Origin: Hemerocallis citrina | Taxonomy: Eukaryota > Streptophyta > Magnoliopsida > Asparagales > Asphodelaceae | Length of the DNA: 64,000 bases | Assembly (NCBI GenBank): GCA_017893485.1 | Contig: JACEHZ010000589.1 | Coordinates: 1,924,501 to 1,988,500 of the forward strand | Direction: 5' to 3' | In this document: positions 36,465-48,797 of the stretch, piece after piece | Layout of the letters: the number at the start of each line of letters is the position of its first letter | Numbering within the stretch: the first letter of the stretch is position 1 | Notes under the pieces: model-generated | Told to the model about the DNA's origin: nothing | What the model saw: the letters and a program-made list of their open reading frames with translations, nothing else | Databases searched by the model: none | Program-made: the position numbers and the translations under genes

Positions 36465-36766
36465 TCTTATTAATTATAATAAAAACTAACAAACAAATAA
36501 AATTTCACATATTTAAAACGTGCAACGCACGTGCAAAATAAATTTTCAATATTTTTAATACCAAATATACATATTTGTTGCACGTACAACTCAAATTCTT
36601 TTTATAAACACGTACATTGCACGTACAAATGTAGTCTTTTCTTCAAAATATTTTTTCCAATTACGTGCAACGCACGCCAACTCCAAAACTATTTCTTAAT
36701 ATATATATTGCGCGTGAAAATCCTCAAACTCTTATCAGAACGTGCATCGCATGTGAAAAATACTAG
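36465..36766 (+). mobile_element. Helitron family B fragment
   Basis: The 3' end is CGTGCATCGCATGTGAAAAATACTAG followed by T, preceded by several ACGTGCAACGCACGTGC boxes. The 5' end (near TCTTATTAATTATAAT) is uncertain. Confidence 0.55.
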
Positions 36767-36906
36767 TTTTGGTAAAAGCATCTCAAGTAGAATGGTCCAG
36801 AATAATTCTAGAGAATGAGACGCTTCCGTTGAAGAGTTTTTTTTTTTAATGTCCAATTAATCATAATTTTTATGATGGTGAGATGAATTCTTTAACTGAT
36901 TATTTC

Positions 36907-37424
36907 TAGCATTGGTATAAATACCCGAAATTCGAACCCGACCCGGACCCGACATTGGACCGGAACCGATCCGGTCTATCCGGGTAGACCGGGTCCGGGT
37001 CCGGGTCCTAAAATGGGACCCGTTGTACTTTCAGGTTCGGGTCCGGATCTGCTCAAAAGCGATCCGACTCGGATCCGGACCCGTTGAAAAAATCCAAAAA
37101 AACATCACAAAAATAAATATTCTATTCTCATCACTCCTCTCCTTCATTCTCAATTCTAAATCTTCACTTTCCAAACTCAAAACTCATGCCTTTTTCTTTT
37201 CTCCTCTATTCTAAATCCTCAACTCACTGCTTCCGCTCATACTCCTGCTCCTACCCGAACAGGTAGGAATATTTTAATAGAATCCAGACCCGGTCCTCGT
37301 GGGTCTGGGTCCGGATCTATTTTTTGAACCCGTAAGGGGCTGGGGCCGGGTCCGGATAGTGAGGGTCCGGGTCCGGGTCCGGAAAGTGAAGGATCCGATT
37401 CGACCCGACCCGATATCAATGCTA
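36907..37424 (-). mobile_element. hAT-like GGGTCC-rich element, copy 2 (complete)
   Basis: Termini are TAGCATTGGTATA (left, plus) and TAGCATTGATATC (right, minus). A perfect 8-bp target duplication ATTATTTC (36899-36906 and 37425-37432) places it with hAT transposons. The outer arms are built of GGGTCC/CCGGAC hexamer-like repeats. The AT-rich core is shared with the copy at 20348. No transposase. Confidence 0.9.
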
Positions 37425-37751
37425 ATTATTTCTGAAGTTGATTGGAGAACGAATGTGAAAATAGTGATTTGTAGGAGATCAATATGAGATTTTAATTTTG
37501 GGTTGGGGCCTATGTGAAAAACAACCAATTATAAAAGAGAGTTGTCCTGGAAAGGATTGGATGGGTGGGGGTGGGATAATGCCATAATGGGTCTGAAAAT
37601 TGTTGGATTTTTTTAAGGGGGAAATATTGTTTATTCTTTACCTAGTTGGACGATGATTTACTTTGTTTGGACCTGCAAAGAGCATCTATCTACACCCGTG
37701 AAGTAGATATTTACTTTTTTTTGATGAATATGAAGTAGATATTTACATAAT

Positions 37752-38152
37752 ATGTATATTTTAAGGTTAAATATAAAAAAATATACAAATTTTCGGCTAA
37801 GTTTAAAAAAAGTACACAAATTTTTTTTAATAGAAAAACACAAAGTTCAAATAAATTCCACTGGGTTAGTTAGGATTATGGTTAGGATTAGGGTTATGGG
37901 TTCGGAGGGTTTATTTAAACATCTGATTAGTTAAGTGATATTTTTTTAAACACAAATAAAAGATAAATGTGGTATTTTTTAAACACATATGAAAGATGAA
38001 AATGATTTCTTAAAAATGTACCCTAATCCTAAATAACCCAGTGGAGTTTATTTAAACATTGTGTCTTTTTTTTTAAAAAAAAAATTGTATTTTTTTTTAA
38101 ACTGACCTAAAACTTTGTGTACTTTTTTTATATTTAGCCATATTTTAATTTT
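37752..38152. repeat. Foldback (inverted-repeat) element
   Basis: The left GGTTAAATATAAAAAAATATAC ... CACTGGGTTAGTTAGGATTA is inverted on the right (TAATCCTAAATAACCCAGTG ... ATATTTAGCC) with mismatches. Non-coding, probably a MITE. The target duplication is not clear. Confidence 0.6.
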
Positions 38153-38159
38153 CATAGTG

Positions 38160-39955
38160 CTACAGTTGTATGCTATACATATCTGCATAATATGGTATAT
38201 GAGCTACAATGGTATATGTCAAAAAAATAGATTACTATGCATAATAGGAGTGTTCTCATTTTCAAGGGAGAAAAAAAGGCATGCATAAAGGAAGGAAGGA
38301 AGGTAATTATGGGCTGGTGCTAATGAGATAAACAAACCTTTAGATTTCCGCAGATTTGAGGGTAGTGTTTAAAAATATCGTGTAGTTTAAGAAAAATGCC
38401 ATTATACATGAAAGGAGCATCACCAGCTGCATGAAGAGGAATAAGACACATATAAGTTAGACTGAGGTAAAGTAGTGGTTCAACAAATGGTAGGTTTTAA
38501 AATATCATTATAATAAATCCCATTTGATGCTGAAATAAAATACATGAGCTGCTACATCTAAAACCTAAAGTTGAGAAATTTAAAAAAATATCACAATATA
38601 ATGGCATATATACTGTTTCAGTAGTTTCTGTTTTCCAATTATCTCAATTTAAAAAAAGAAAGAAACTCAAACTATTACTGTAAATGAACATAGTGTGAGG
38701 TAGAAGAATAAGAAATCTGGATTGAGTGTATATCAATTCTATGAACCATAAATACCTGAAATTTTATAGGCCTGTCAATTCAGGTATTAGTTAATTCTCC
38801 TTTTTAAAATCTATAATAACCTAGAATTGCAATTTAAAAATTAGAATTAAAACTATGAAATATGCACACTATACAAATAAGTCGGAACTATTAGAACTAT
38901 CAAAAAGTTTGAATAGAACTATTAGAACTATGCACAATTTTCATGTATCAAGAATTTTCTTAATTTACTCCATGCAACTATCAAAAATCAATGCCAGTGA
39001 ATACCAATTTTGAACTTCTTATCTGATCTGTATTCTTTCCAAAATTTTCTTTCATTTTGTTTTGTCCTAAAATGTATTCAAATGTTTTGAATAAGTACAT
39101 TTTTTTGCGTAAAGTGTCTAACTGAAACTTAGATTTAAGCACTTTAAATTAGTTCAAATGCATAATTGCTACAGGAAAAATTAGTTCAAATGTATATTAT
39201 GCAACTAGAACTTGATCGAGCTGTTCTTCATGTAGTAAAAAACACTGCTGTTCTTTTTTTTTTGGAGAAAAAGATAAGATAAAGAAAGTCAGTGTTATCT
39301 TCTCATAGCTGGTCAATTAAATAAGAAATCTCTGTTGCATTTACATAAAATTTGAACCACATCAAACCAATCAAAAGTACGTAACTAGGAACAAGTTAAT
39401 TATTTCATCTTCAAGACAAACACAGATCCTTTCCACTCACAAGACACCAGTATCTTTAGTTCAAACATCTTTCTTCTCAATATTGAAAAAAAGGGAAAGA
39501 GAACAAAAAGAAAAAAAGTTAAGATACCCTTAATAGAGCTGACCGAATGTGTTTTTTTTACCTTTTTTTGAAGAATGTTCCAAAAAGTTGACTCATTTTG
39601 TATTATTTCATGTAAAGGTTTTTGTTTGCTGTTTGTTGTTAGTTATTGGTTGCTGTTTATTGTTAGTTAGTTTTAAAACTCTCATTGTTTTGATTGATTA
39701 TTATAAACTTTTACTATTTGTTGCAAAACTCTTACTGTTTTTTTAGGTACACTGTTTGGTCCCATTTTTGAAGACTTGAAGCATTGAATTTTTCTACAAC
39801 ACTGTAATTCTTTTTTTCGTCATTCGGTTGGTTGGTGTATATTTTGGTGAAGGATGTAATAGTTGTAATATTTAGCAATTTGAGAGATTATGTAAGTATC
39901 TGTATATAATGATGATATAATATAGTTATGTTAATACCCGTACCTGCAATTTTGT
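38160..39955. other. No recognisable feature
   Basis: About 1.8 kb of AT-rich intergenic DNA. I see no gene, TIR or LTR. Short ORFs here look random. Confidence 0.6.
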
Positions 39956-39959
39956 GGAG

Positions 39960-40770
39960 TATTGGGTTCTGTGATTGGTTTTTGAAAGGTTTTTCGAAGG
40001 TTTTTCACAAAATCCATTACGTTTTCAAACGAATTTTTGGTTTTTATTTTGTATCTTGCATTATATTATGATTTTTCCCCCAGAGCCTTATATATATGAT
40101 GCCTGTGTGATGTTGCTTGGTTTTGCCTGGGGAGAATTGATATTTATTGTCTGTGATGTCATATTTTTAATTGTTAGTAAAATTCCGTAAGGAATTGCTG
40201 TAAAATGGCTAAAACTTTAGGGGAGACTCTGTCGAAATTTTTACTAAACTTTCTAAAATCTATTATGTATTCAAACGATAGTTTGGTTTTTATTTTGTAT
40301 CTTTAGTCATATGAAGATTTTTTTTCCCCAGAGCCCTATATATATGATGCATGTGTGATGTTGTTTGGATTGGCCTGAGAAGGATTCATATTTATTGCCT
40401 GTGATGTTAAATTTTTAATTGTGAGCAGAATTCGTAAGGAATTGCTGTAAAATGAATAATATTTTTGAGGAGGTTTTATCGAAATTTTTACAAAATTTTT
40501 TAAAATCTACTATGTTTCCAAACGATGTCTTGGTCTTTTATTTTATATCTTTAGTCATATGAAGATTTTTTTCTCCAGAGCCTTATATATATGATGCTTG
40601 TGTAATGTGGCTTAGATTGACCTCGGGAGTATTCAATTTGACTGCCTGTGATGTTAATTTTTTAATTTTGAGTAGAATTCCGTAAGGAATTGCTCTAAAA
40701 GGAGTTATATTTCATGAGAGATTCTGTCGAAATTTTTACTACAATCCGAGCTGTAAAATTTTAGAGAAGA
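39960..40770 (+). repeat. Tandem repeat, about three 247-bp units
   Basis: Units share CAGAGCC(T/C)TATATATATGATG (starting near 40081, 40329 and 40576), CCTGTGATGTTA, GTAAGGAATTGCT and TCGAAATTTTTACTA. The copies are clearly diverged, so the array is old. The function is unknown. Confidence 0.85.
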
Positions 40771-41237
40771 ATGTCGAACTTTTTTACTAAACAACTTAAT
40801 TATTAATCATTCTTCGCGATAACGTGCCTCCTCCTAGAATATTAGCCTGTAAACAATTTAAAGGTGATTGTATTAGAAAACTATTAGGAAGCAATATAAT
40901 TTCAAAGGAGGCCTGTATAGAGTAGATGATTGTATTGGAAGGGTGGTTGTATTTGTTTACAATTAGTTTTTTTCTCCTGTCATGGTGCATATTTTTAATT
41001 GATGTTCTCACATTTCTTGAAAAAAATATAGCTTTTTTAAGAATTGGGCAAGTCAATATTGACAAAAATCTAGCCTTTTTAAGAATTTCTTGACTAGATA
41101 TTTAAGGGCAATAAAGACAAATTCCTAAAAAAACTAAAACATTTTAACGAATAATTGTTAAAGAGGTATAAAGAGGTATATTGAATGAATTTTGATCTTA
41201 GTATGTAGTTCACCCAACCAAATAACTCCAAATAAAT

Positions 41238-41289
41238 TTATATGCAGTTCCGAATACGTGTCGTAGGCACGTGCCACGGGCATACCTAG
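41238..41289 (+). mobile_element. Helitron family A 3'-end remnant
   Basis: GTGTCGTAGGCACGTGCCACGGGCATACCTAG followed by T matches the family A 3' hairpin and CTAG end. I could not find its 5' end. Confidence 0.6.
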
Positions 41290-41399
41290 TAGCTCTTTAA
41301 AAGTTGAAGCTAGAGAAGCCCTCATGTATGAGCGATTGGAAAAGGCTTTCCATTGTCTTCTTAATCTCAATGCTATTTAATGTTCCCTGCTTTGCATCA

Positions 41400-42388
41400 T
41401 TGGACACATTGGTGTTCTGTCTATTGTAGCTCGTTTTTCTTTCGTTCCTGTTTTGTAGCATTCTTTAGCTACTATTTTCCACTACTATGGAGTTTCTTGT
41501 TGGCATGACGTAAGTATTCATTTTGTATAATAGCAGGGTTGATGAGTAGGGTTGCCCTGCTTTGTGGGTGGATCTGGCAGCAGTTCGCTTCGGGGTGTTA
41601 TGCTGCCTTTTTGGTCTGGAGGGTACGCAGCCTCCACCCTTGCTCATTTTTGGGCTGCCCTCTTACCGTCTTTTCTTCTTCTCTTTTGTGTCTCTGACCT
41701 TTGTGTAATTATCAATGGTGGGCTTATGTTGGAAGTCTTTTTGAATGCTACTTGGCTTATTGCTCAGCTGTAACTTTCTGTTTATGTTCTACCTCTTTTT
41801 TGGTTTGCTTGTTCAGTGGTAATGTTCTGATGGTTTTTGGTTGAGGATTATTTCAATCTGGATGTTGTTTACGTTTTTAACGGTGATTGTCTGTTTGATT
41901 ATCGACGGGGATGGTCCGACAGGACTATATCTTCTTTGTCGCTCTAATGCATTGCATTTATTGCGTCGTTTAGATTATCTTCCACTGTTCTGTGGGTCTT
42001 TCATGGTTTCGGCCCGGTTGATGGGGATCTGCGTTCGTCCTCCCCCTGGTTGTTGTGCCTGTGGCCAGTCAGGTGGCTGTGTTGCCGTCTGGACTGTGGC
42101 ATCGGTGATCGAGGCCGGAGATCGGATTATCCTCCCTTCTTCCCATTACATTTTTTGGTGTAAGAGGTTGTTAGCGCAGCTTCATCCGCGGTCTGTATTG
42201 ATGGCTTCCTCTCTCGGCGGCTGTGGCTTTTTTCTATTGTCATATCCTGCTCGCATCTATCTACTATTGTAATTAATTTTATCTTTTGTTAGCCTGTTTT
42301 ACTACTTGTAAGACCCTTGGTGTAATTTTTTGATTGATTAATGCATGGCTGGAGTCTGCTGACTCTATCCATATCATCCAAAAAAAAG
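41400..42388 (+). mobile_element. LINE 3' end, 5' truncated
   Basis: Ends GGCTGGAGTCTGCTGACTCTATCC...CCAAAAAAAA, similar to the 3' end of the LINE at 2349 (GAGCTGGAGTCACTAGGCTCTATCC then A run). Only 3' UTR-like, T/G-rich sequence remains; the start is approximate. An open frame at 41841-42272 has no recognised domain. Confidence 0.5.
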
Positions 42389-42409
42389 CAGATATAGTAA
42401 TATACATAT

Positions 42410-42755
42410 TATAGAGGACGAACCATCATATTTCGTCTAAAATATTTTATAATATTTTTTGGATCGGACGAAACAACATATTTCGTTCCAGTATTTTATA
42501 ATATTTTTTTAGATTTTGAACAGAACATGATATTTTGTCCGATCAATTAAATATATTTTATAATTAAAAAAATACCCAAAAAAAAGGCTTGGAGGAAACA
42601 TCTCTAGAGCCATGTTTGCATCAATTAATAATTTTTTTGGGATTCTATGTGTTGATTGCATATAATTTTCCATGGATTTTGGGATTGGAACCATTGGATT
42701 AGCTATAGAATATTGATTGACTCATAGGATTTTCAATGGGTAACTAAACTAAAAA

Positions 42756-42798
<43 letters not shown>

Positions 42799-43026
42799 TC
42801 AACAAAAGCGACGGAGGCCGGTTTTTTCTCTCTCCGATGAAACATCATGTTTCGTCTATTTTAGGCAAAAAAATTATAAAATATTTTTTTATTTGGAGAT
42901 GTTTCGTCCGATCAATTTTTCATCACCTTTGCCATTTTTTAGAATATCATGACTACAGCGAAATTACAAATTGTTATTTTTATTTATCCATTTATGTATA
43001 TTTTAGCTTTCACGCCGTGGATGCTC
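42410..43026. mobile_element. PIF/Harbinger-type MITE, left end missing
   Basis: The right end GTGGATGCTC followed by TAA and the interior boxes (GACGAAACATCATGTTTCGTC types) match the GAGCATCC family. The left TIR is not found. A 39-G run interrupts it. Confidence 0.6.
42757..42795 (+). repeat. G39 homopolymer
   Basis: Thirty-nine consecutive G residues. Quadruplex-forming in principle; the length may be an assembly product. Confidence 0.9.
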
Positions 43027-43147
43027 TAATAGTTAAGGAAAGGCGAATTATTTACAAAACCCCACTTTGATTGTGGTTTGTTAAGGAAAGGGTTAGTGAA
43101 AAACACATTTGGTGTGTTCCGTGTTTATGTAAATTTGGTTTATTACA

Positions 43148-43381
43148 CTAGTATAATGTACGTACGATGCACGTCTAAAAAAAGTAAAGTCATCAAATTA
43201 AATGAGTATTTATCGAATAAGAAAAAAATAGTTTATATTTGAGTGTTTTGATTTGGGCTACAAGTGCGGTGCACATTTATATTTTTTAGATATAGTGTGG
43301 ACGTGTATTATACGCATTTATATAGTTACAAAGTTAGGGTTTATTTGTTACAAATCTCAACTCTCCCATAAAAATGGTAGA
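43148..43381 (-). mobile_element. Helitron family B, decayed
   Basis: The 3' end read on minus is GACGTGCATCGTACGTACATTATACTAG followed by T. The 5' end TCTACCATTTTTATGGGAGAG resembles TCTCTACTAT...GGGAG. The termini are partly mutated. Confidence 0.55.
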
Positions 43382-43515
43382 GGTGTAGTTGGAAGTGCTT
43401 GGAAGTAGTTATAACTGAATATGTATCTGAGGTACAACTTAAAATTAGAAAGTGTTATATCCCGGTAGCAACTTGGGTTTTTAACTATTTGAAGTAGGTT
43501 TGTTTTGCATTGTAA

Positions 43516-44135
43516 GAGCATCCATAGTCGTTTTTGCTATTTTATCAAATTAGCAAAGTAGTAAATGACAAAATGAATATTTCGTTGCAATTTTTGTTTG
43601 CTATAATTTGATAAAACAACCCAAAAAATAATCGTACGGAACATGTTGTTCCGTCCAACATATAATTTTTTTAAAATAGTGTTTAAATGATCATTTATTG
43701 ATTTAATGATAATTAGTTATTAAAAATATATTAAATTAGTGATAAAGTGTGACATACGAGTGATTTAAGTGGGATTTGGCTGGGATGGGTGGGACGGGAC
43801 ATGTTGTCCCGTCCTAGAACATTTTGTGATCGGACAAGACAACATTTCCCGTGTGATATGTCTTTCCCTTTTTTTTAAATAAATGACGGAACACCATGTT
43901 CCGTCCGATCGTTAAAACTATAAAAAAATATTCAAAATTATTGGAAGAAACATGTTGTTTCGTCCGACGCGTTTAAAAAAAATAAAAAAATATCTGACAA
44001 TTGCCAAATTCGTTTAAAAAATTTGGCACGCTACTGTTCCTCGTTTGCTAAAATTTGGCAAAATAGCAAATGATTGCAGCTTTTGTTTTCTATTTGTTTT
44101 GCCATTTTGGTAATAGCAAACGATTGGAAATGCTC
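43516..44135. mobile_element. PIF/Harbinger-type MITE 3
   Basis: TIRs GAGCATCCATAGTCGTTT / AAACGATTGGAAATGCTC with TAA at 43513-43515 and 44136-44138. The interior boxes are of the form GGACGG-ACATGTTGT-CCGTCC. Confidence 0.85.
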
Positions 44136-44258
44136 TAAAGTGTAGTTATCTATATCTATACAATATATTACGCTAAAACTACTTTTGATTTTGAAATTTT
44201 TTCTCCTTTTTTTTCTTTTTAAAACATAAAAAGAAGAGTAAATATAGTAGGCAATCCC

Positions 44259-44964
44259 TGTTGGGATTGGGGCCAATGCCTCTGGTCGCAGCGGAACTAA
44301 TAGAGCAATGAGGAAGTCGAAGTAGATGAGGCTAATCAATAGAGCAAGCAAGTAGATCCACCAAACTAACACAAACACAACGATGACTTATCTCGGTTAG
44401 CTTTTGCTTCATCCAGAGGAAAATATAGGGAGATCTGATATTCAACTAGAAGAGATTACAATGAGTTATTGATTCACTCAATACAAGGAATTAAACTCAC
44501 CCACCAAGAACTATCTTTCTCGAGCCTCTCTTTGCAATGGAGAAAATAATCTATGAAGTACTCTATCTCATATTGGAGGAGTTTACAATATATATAGAAG
44601 AATAAAAAGAAACCTAGATCTAATCTTGATTCTCAGTCATCCGATATAACCTGGAACAGAAGTAACTGAATAAGAGCCGCACAATCTAACTTGGAGTTAA
44701 AGATTGGGCTGAAACGACCTAACAAATTGAAGCCCAAAAACGAACACAGCGTCGCGGGCGGTCGACCGTCCAACAAGACAGGTCGACCATACCACTCTCT
44801 GAAAATCCCTGCACTACGAGTTGTCGGGGGTTGCGGTCGACCGCAACTATGCCTGCACCTTGCTGCTGCTTTTTTCCTTCTACTCACTTCGACGCTTCGA
44901 CCTCCGTGCTTCATCTTACCTTCTTTTAATCTGAACAACGAGTATTCAAGATACAATCCTAACA
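44259..44964 (-). repeat. 3' LTR of copia D
   Basis: 706 bp. On minus it starts TGTTAGGATTG and ends CCAATCCCAACA. Contains GGTCGACC palindromes (about 44759-44850). Confidence 0.93.
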
Positions 44965-45245
44965 AACTCCACCTTGGATTACATACGAGTGCTATCACAT
45001 GATGTGTTATTCATCTCCAAACTCTAATGAATTCCACTTGTAAAGAAAACTTAGAACAATAGCTTCTTCTTCTAGTTGAAATGATCTCTACCCAATCTCA
45101 CCAAATCTAGTATACCCTTTCAAGGGTACACCTTCGTAGATGTTCTCACGAAGTTGCCAAACTCCGCACGAATAACACCTACCCTTAGGCTTTCTCTACC
45201 TCTCGACGATATTCGAACGTCACGGTCTCGTCTCGATGAATCTAG

Positions 45246-46495
45246 TCACAGCAAACTAGCTGAGCTTGCGGGAATAACGGGAAAAGGAGCAACACTTGCG
45301 CAAGTATTTCGGATTCCCCAAAGCCTGTAAAGATTTTTTTGGCTTGGCCCAACCACTTTCATACCTCTAATCACCTTACGACGACCCTGAAAAACAGACA
45401 GAACTCCACCTCGAGCTGTGTACCTGCAGCCCCGTGCATCAAGAGTTCCCAAGGAAATCAAATTCCGTTTCAACAGAGGAATATGCAAAACATCCCTTAA
45501 AGTGAACATATTTAGATCTGGCATCTTCAACTCAACTGTCCTCTCACCCACTACTTCACAAATCTCCCTAGTTCCCGTTGTCACACAACGCCCTGTAGTA
45601 GACTTATAAATAGAAAACAATTTCCTCTCGGAAAAAATATGAGAAGAACTCCCTGAGTCAAGAAACCAACTAGAATCTACTTCTAAAGAATTTGAATCAA
45701 GAAGACACGAATCACCTGAATCAAAGGCACTAACCACATTAGCGGCTGAACTCCTGTTCTTTGCGCTCTCCTGATTCTGTAATTTTTAACAGTCTTTCTT
45801 GATATGTCCTGACGTCTTGAAATATCGGCAACGGATCGAATCCTTTTGCAAAGCAATTTGTTTTCCCCCCGAAGGACCATCCACTGCTAGACAACTTGTA
45901 GGAATAGACGAAGATGATTTATGGGTCTCCTTCCTAAGTTGATTTTTCTTCAATGCTTTGATTACACCATCTACCGAAATACTCTCCTTGGCAGATCTAC
46001 CATGTAGTATGGTAGTGATCAATGTCTCGTACGAATTCGGCAGTGAATATATCAGGTTGAAAGCTTTATCTTCCTCACACACATCTGCGTTGATCGCCTT
46101 AAGTTCAGATAATACCTTATTGAACTCTGTAATGTGGTCTTGGAGATCAATACCTTCCTTCATAGATAAACGGAACAACTTCCTCTTCCAATGCATCCGA
46201 TCTAATAACGACGAACCAGAGTAGTTAGCTATGAGTTTTTTCCACAAACTCGCCGCATCAGTTTCTTCAAGAAATCTGTACTTGACCTTGTCCGTCAAGG
46301 ATAGTCGGATCACACTTATGACTCTTTCACGAATATCTTCCCAACCGTCATCCATCATATCAATTAGCTTTCTTTCTTCTTAACGGCTAACTGCAAACAT
46401 TCTTAAACAAGAACCTTATACATGTCGGTCTTCCAAAGATTGAAATTGATCTTTCCATCGAACTGCTTGATCTTCAAAATACTGTGACCTGTCAT
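45246..46495 (-). pseudogene. Copia D gag and protease, interrupted
   Basis: The start MTGHSILKIKQFDGKINF is a copia gag opening. Stops follow near 46450-46370. The gag body (46358-45786) reads through UBN2-type sequence (SGSSLLDRMHWKRKLFRLSM) to a damaged zinc knuckle CRYFKTSGHIKKDC, in which the second Cys is Phe. After a stop the protease frame (45737-45246) has FLDSGSSSHI and ends just inside the region leading to the integrase (…KNLYRLWG…). Everything downstream is deleted. It could in principle have supplied or used gag in trans, but as it stands it is broken. Confidence 0.92.
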
Positions 46496-46536
46496 CTTAA
46501 TTAAGGGACTCGGTAACCTGAAGCTCTGATACCAGT

Positions 46537-47269
46537 TGTTGGGATTGGGGCGTCAAGCAATGCCTCTGGTCACAGCGGAATTAATAGAGCAATGAGGAAG
46601 TCGAAGTAGATGAAGCTAATCAATAGAGCAAGCAAGTAGATCCATCAAACAAACACAATCACAATGATGACTTATCCCGGTTAGCTTTTGCTTAATTCGG
46701 AGAGAAATATAGGGAGATCTGATATTCAACTAGAAGAGATTACAAGGAGTTATTGATTCACTCAATACAAGGAATTAAACTCACCCACCAAGAACTATCT
46801 TTCTCGAGCCTCTCTTTGCAATGGAGAAAAAAATCTATGAAGTATTCCCTCTCATATTGGAGGAGTTTACAATATATACAGAAGAATAGAGAGAAACCTA
46901 GGCCTAATCTTGATTCTCAGTCATCCGATATAACTTGGAAAAGAAGTAACTGAATAGGAGCCGCACGATCTAACTTAGAGTTGAAGATTGCGCTGAAACG
47001 ACCTAACAAATCGAAGCCCAAAAACGAACACAGCGCCGCGGGCGGTCGACCGTCCAACAAGACCGGTCGACCGTACCACTCTCTGACAATCCCTGTACTA
47101 CGAACGATCGGGGGGTGTGGTCAACCGCAACTTGGGACAGTCGACCGCAACTATGTCTGCACCTTGCTGCTGCTGTTTTTCCTTCTACTCACTTCGACGC
47201 TTCGACCTTCGTGCTTCATCTTACCTTCTTTTAATCTGAACAACGAGTATTCAAGACACAATCCTAACA
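46537..47269 (-). repeat. 5' LTR of copia D
   Basis: 733 bp, carrying a short extra segment (GACAGTCGACCGCAACT region) compared with the other LTR. Confidence 0.93.
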
Positions 47270-47442
47270 ACCCCACTCTTTTTTCACCCAAATTTTGAAT
47301 TAAATTCACATCTTTTTTAATCAACATTAAAAAAATAGTGTAATATTGTATAGATATTATTATATGAATTGAATTTTTTTAAAATTATCTTTTTTCTCTT
47401 ATTTTTTAAAACTCTGTACAATATTGTACACGATTATACTTA

Positions 47443-47578
47443 TCTCTACTACTATAATGGGAGAAGGCCTTTGTCCATAACCCAACCCGTGCAACGCACG
47501 TGCAGGTAATTTTTTTTTCTTTTTCCCTTTTCATTCTCCCAATTTTTTCCCACGTGCACAGCACGTGTATAATACTAG
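47443..47578 (+). mobile_element. Short Helitron family B copy (136 bp)
   Basis: Starts TCTCTACTACTATAATGGG after A. Ends CACGTGCACAGCACGTGTATAATACTAG followed by T. Both termini are intact. Confidence 0.8.
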
Positions 47579-47883
47579 TAGTTGTAGTTCTAATTTGATT
47601 CAGCAGGTTGTATATAAGGTTCAAGGAAAAATTCGAAGTAAATTTACGGCTTAAATCTTATTTGCGATCTACTTGCACCAAGAACTGGAGCAAGATAGAT
47701 GTTGCAAGTGATGTATCTTTAGCAACTACGATTTAAGCTTAATTTTGAGTCGTAACTTTAAGTTGTTTAGCCAAATGTTATCATTAGGTCGCACGTTGCG
47801 ACAGGTAAGCACTTTGAGTCTAATTGCAATGAATTTCGGTGTTGTTAAACTTGTTATGTATGTTCATTTGTAACTATATATAA

Positions 47884-48067
47884 CTAGTAATTTAGACGTG
47901 CGATACACGTTTTAATAATTTAAAAAAATAAAAATAAAAACTCTGACGTAAGGAGGATTTGTACCGGAAATCTCATTTATATTAGTTATGTACGTGCGTT
48001 GTACATGTTGGTAGAATAACAAAATGACAAATGATACTAAAGTATTCTCCCATTATAATATTAGAGA
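47884..48067 (-). mobile_element. Short Helitron family B copy (184 bp)
   Basis: Read on minus it starts TCTCTAATATTATAATGGG and ends ACGTCTAAATTACTAG followed by T, with a CGTGTATCGCACG box just before. Confidence 0.72.
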
Positions 48068-48700
48068 TTAGAGATGAAATCAAACACGGACTTGTTCCCA
48101 ATTCTGATTTGTTTTTTAATAATTCAGTTCTAAATTTCTACAAAAACAACATATTTAACTAAAGAAACAACACACCTCTGTTAGGAAAAGTTAGAAATGT
48201 TAGTATAATAAAAATAAGATATATAACCGAAAATGTTTGAAACCATTATATTTCAATAAAATTTTGTATATAACTGAGAGTCTGAGAATAGTATAATCTT
48301 AACAAAAAAATTGTATAATATCAAAAAAGGGGATTTTTCTTAACTAAATTATTATCCTAGTATAGAAGAGATGTGCAATATACCAAACTGAGAGTGTAAC
48401 TATTAATTCACCATAAATCATTAGTTTCACACTAGGATTTGGTTGGTTATAAAATGTATAAAATATAAAAGATTACTGTTTCGTAAAAAATTCTTTGAAA
48501 ATAAGTTATAAAGAAATATTTGTTTAAATATAGTTTTAATGTAGTGTAGGATAGAGATAATAAAGAACGAAAATTTAAAAAGCAGTAAAAAATTAATATA
48601 GAGGTGGATTTATTTTATTGAATAATGTGAAGAAAGAGGGAAAAAATTTAAAATATAAATTATAAAATAGAAGAATAGTTCTCATCCTCGGTTTTCCTCT
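48068..48700. other. No recognisable feature
   Basis: AT-rich sequence between a Helitron and the truncated gypsy element. I see no coding frame or element end. Confidence 0.55.
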
Positions 48701-48797
48701 CTTTTTAGCAGGAAATCAAATGGGTCCATTCATGCTACATTAGTGCAGTAGAGAAATGTTCGGAGTCCACTATAAGGTACGTACTTGAAGAGGGGTC

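Larger units (their letters stand above)
44259..47269 (-). mobile_element. Copia deletion derivative D (gag-protease only)
   Basis: Minus-strand element with LTRs 46537-47269 (5') and 44259-44964 (3'). The flanks ATCCC (44254-44258) and ACCCC (47270-47274) are a likely 5-bp duplication with one change. The primer-binding site is at 46521-46534 (TGGTATCAGAGCTT on minus). The 1572-bp interior runs from gag to the start of the integrase leader and then jumps to the 3' end, so integrase, reverse transcriptase and RNase H are absent. Confidence 0.93.

Noticed and set aside
41841..42272. 143-codon open frame
   Set aside because: No recognisable domain, and it lies in what looks like a LINE 3' UTR; left as non-coding.
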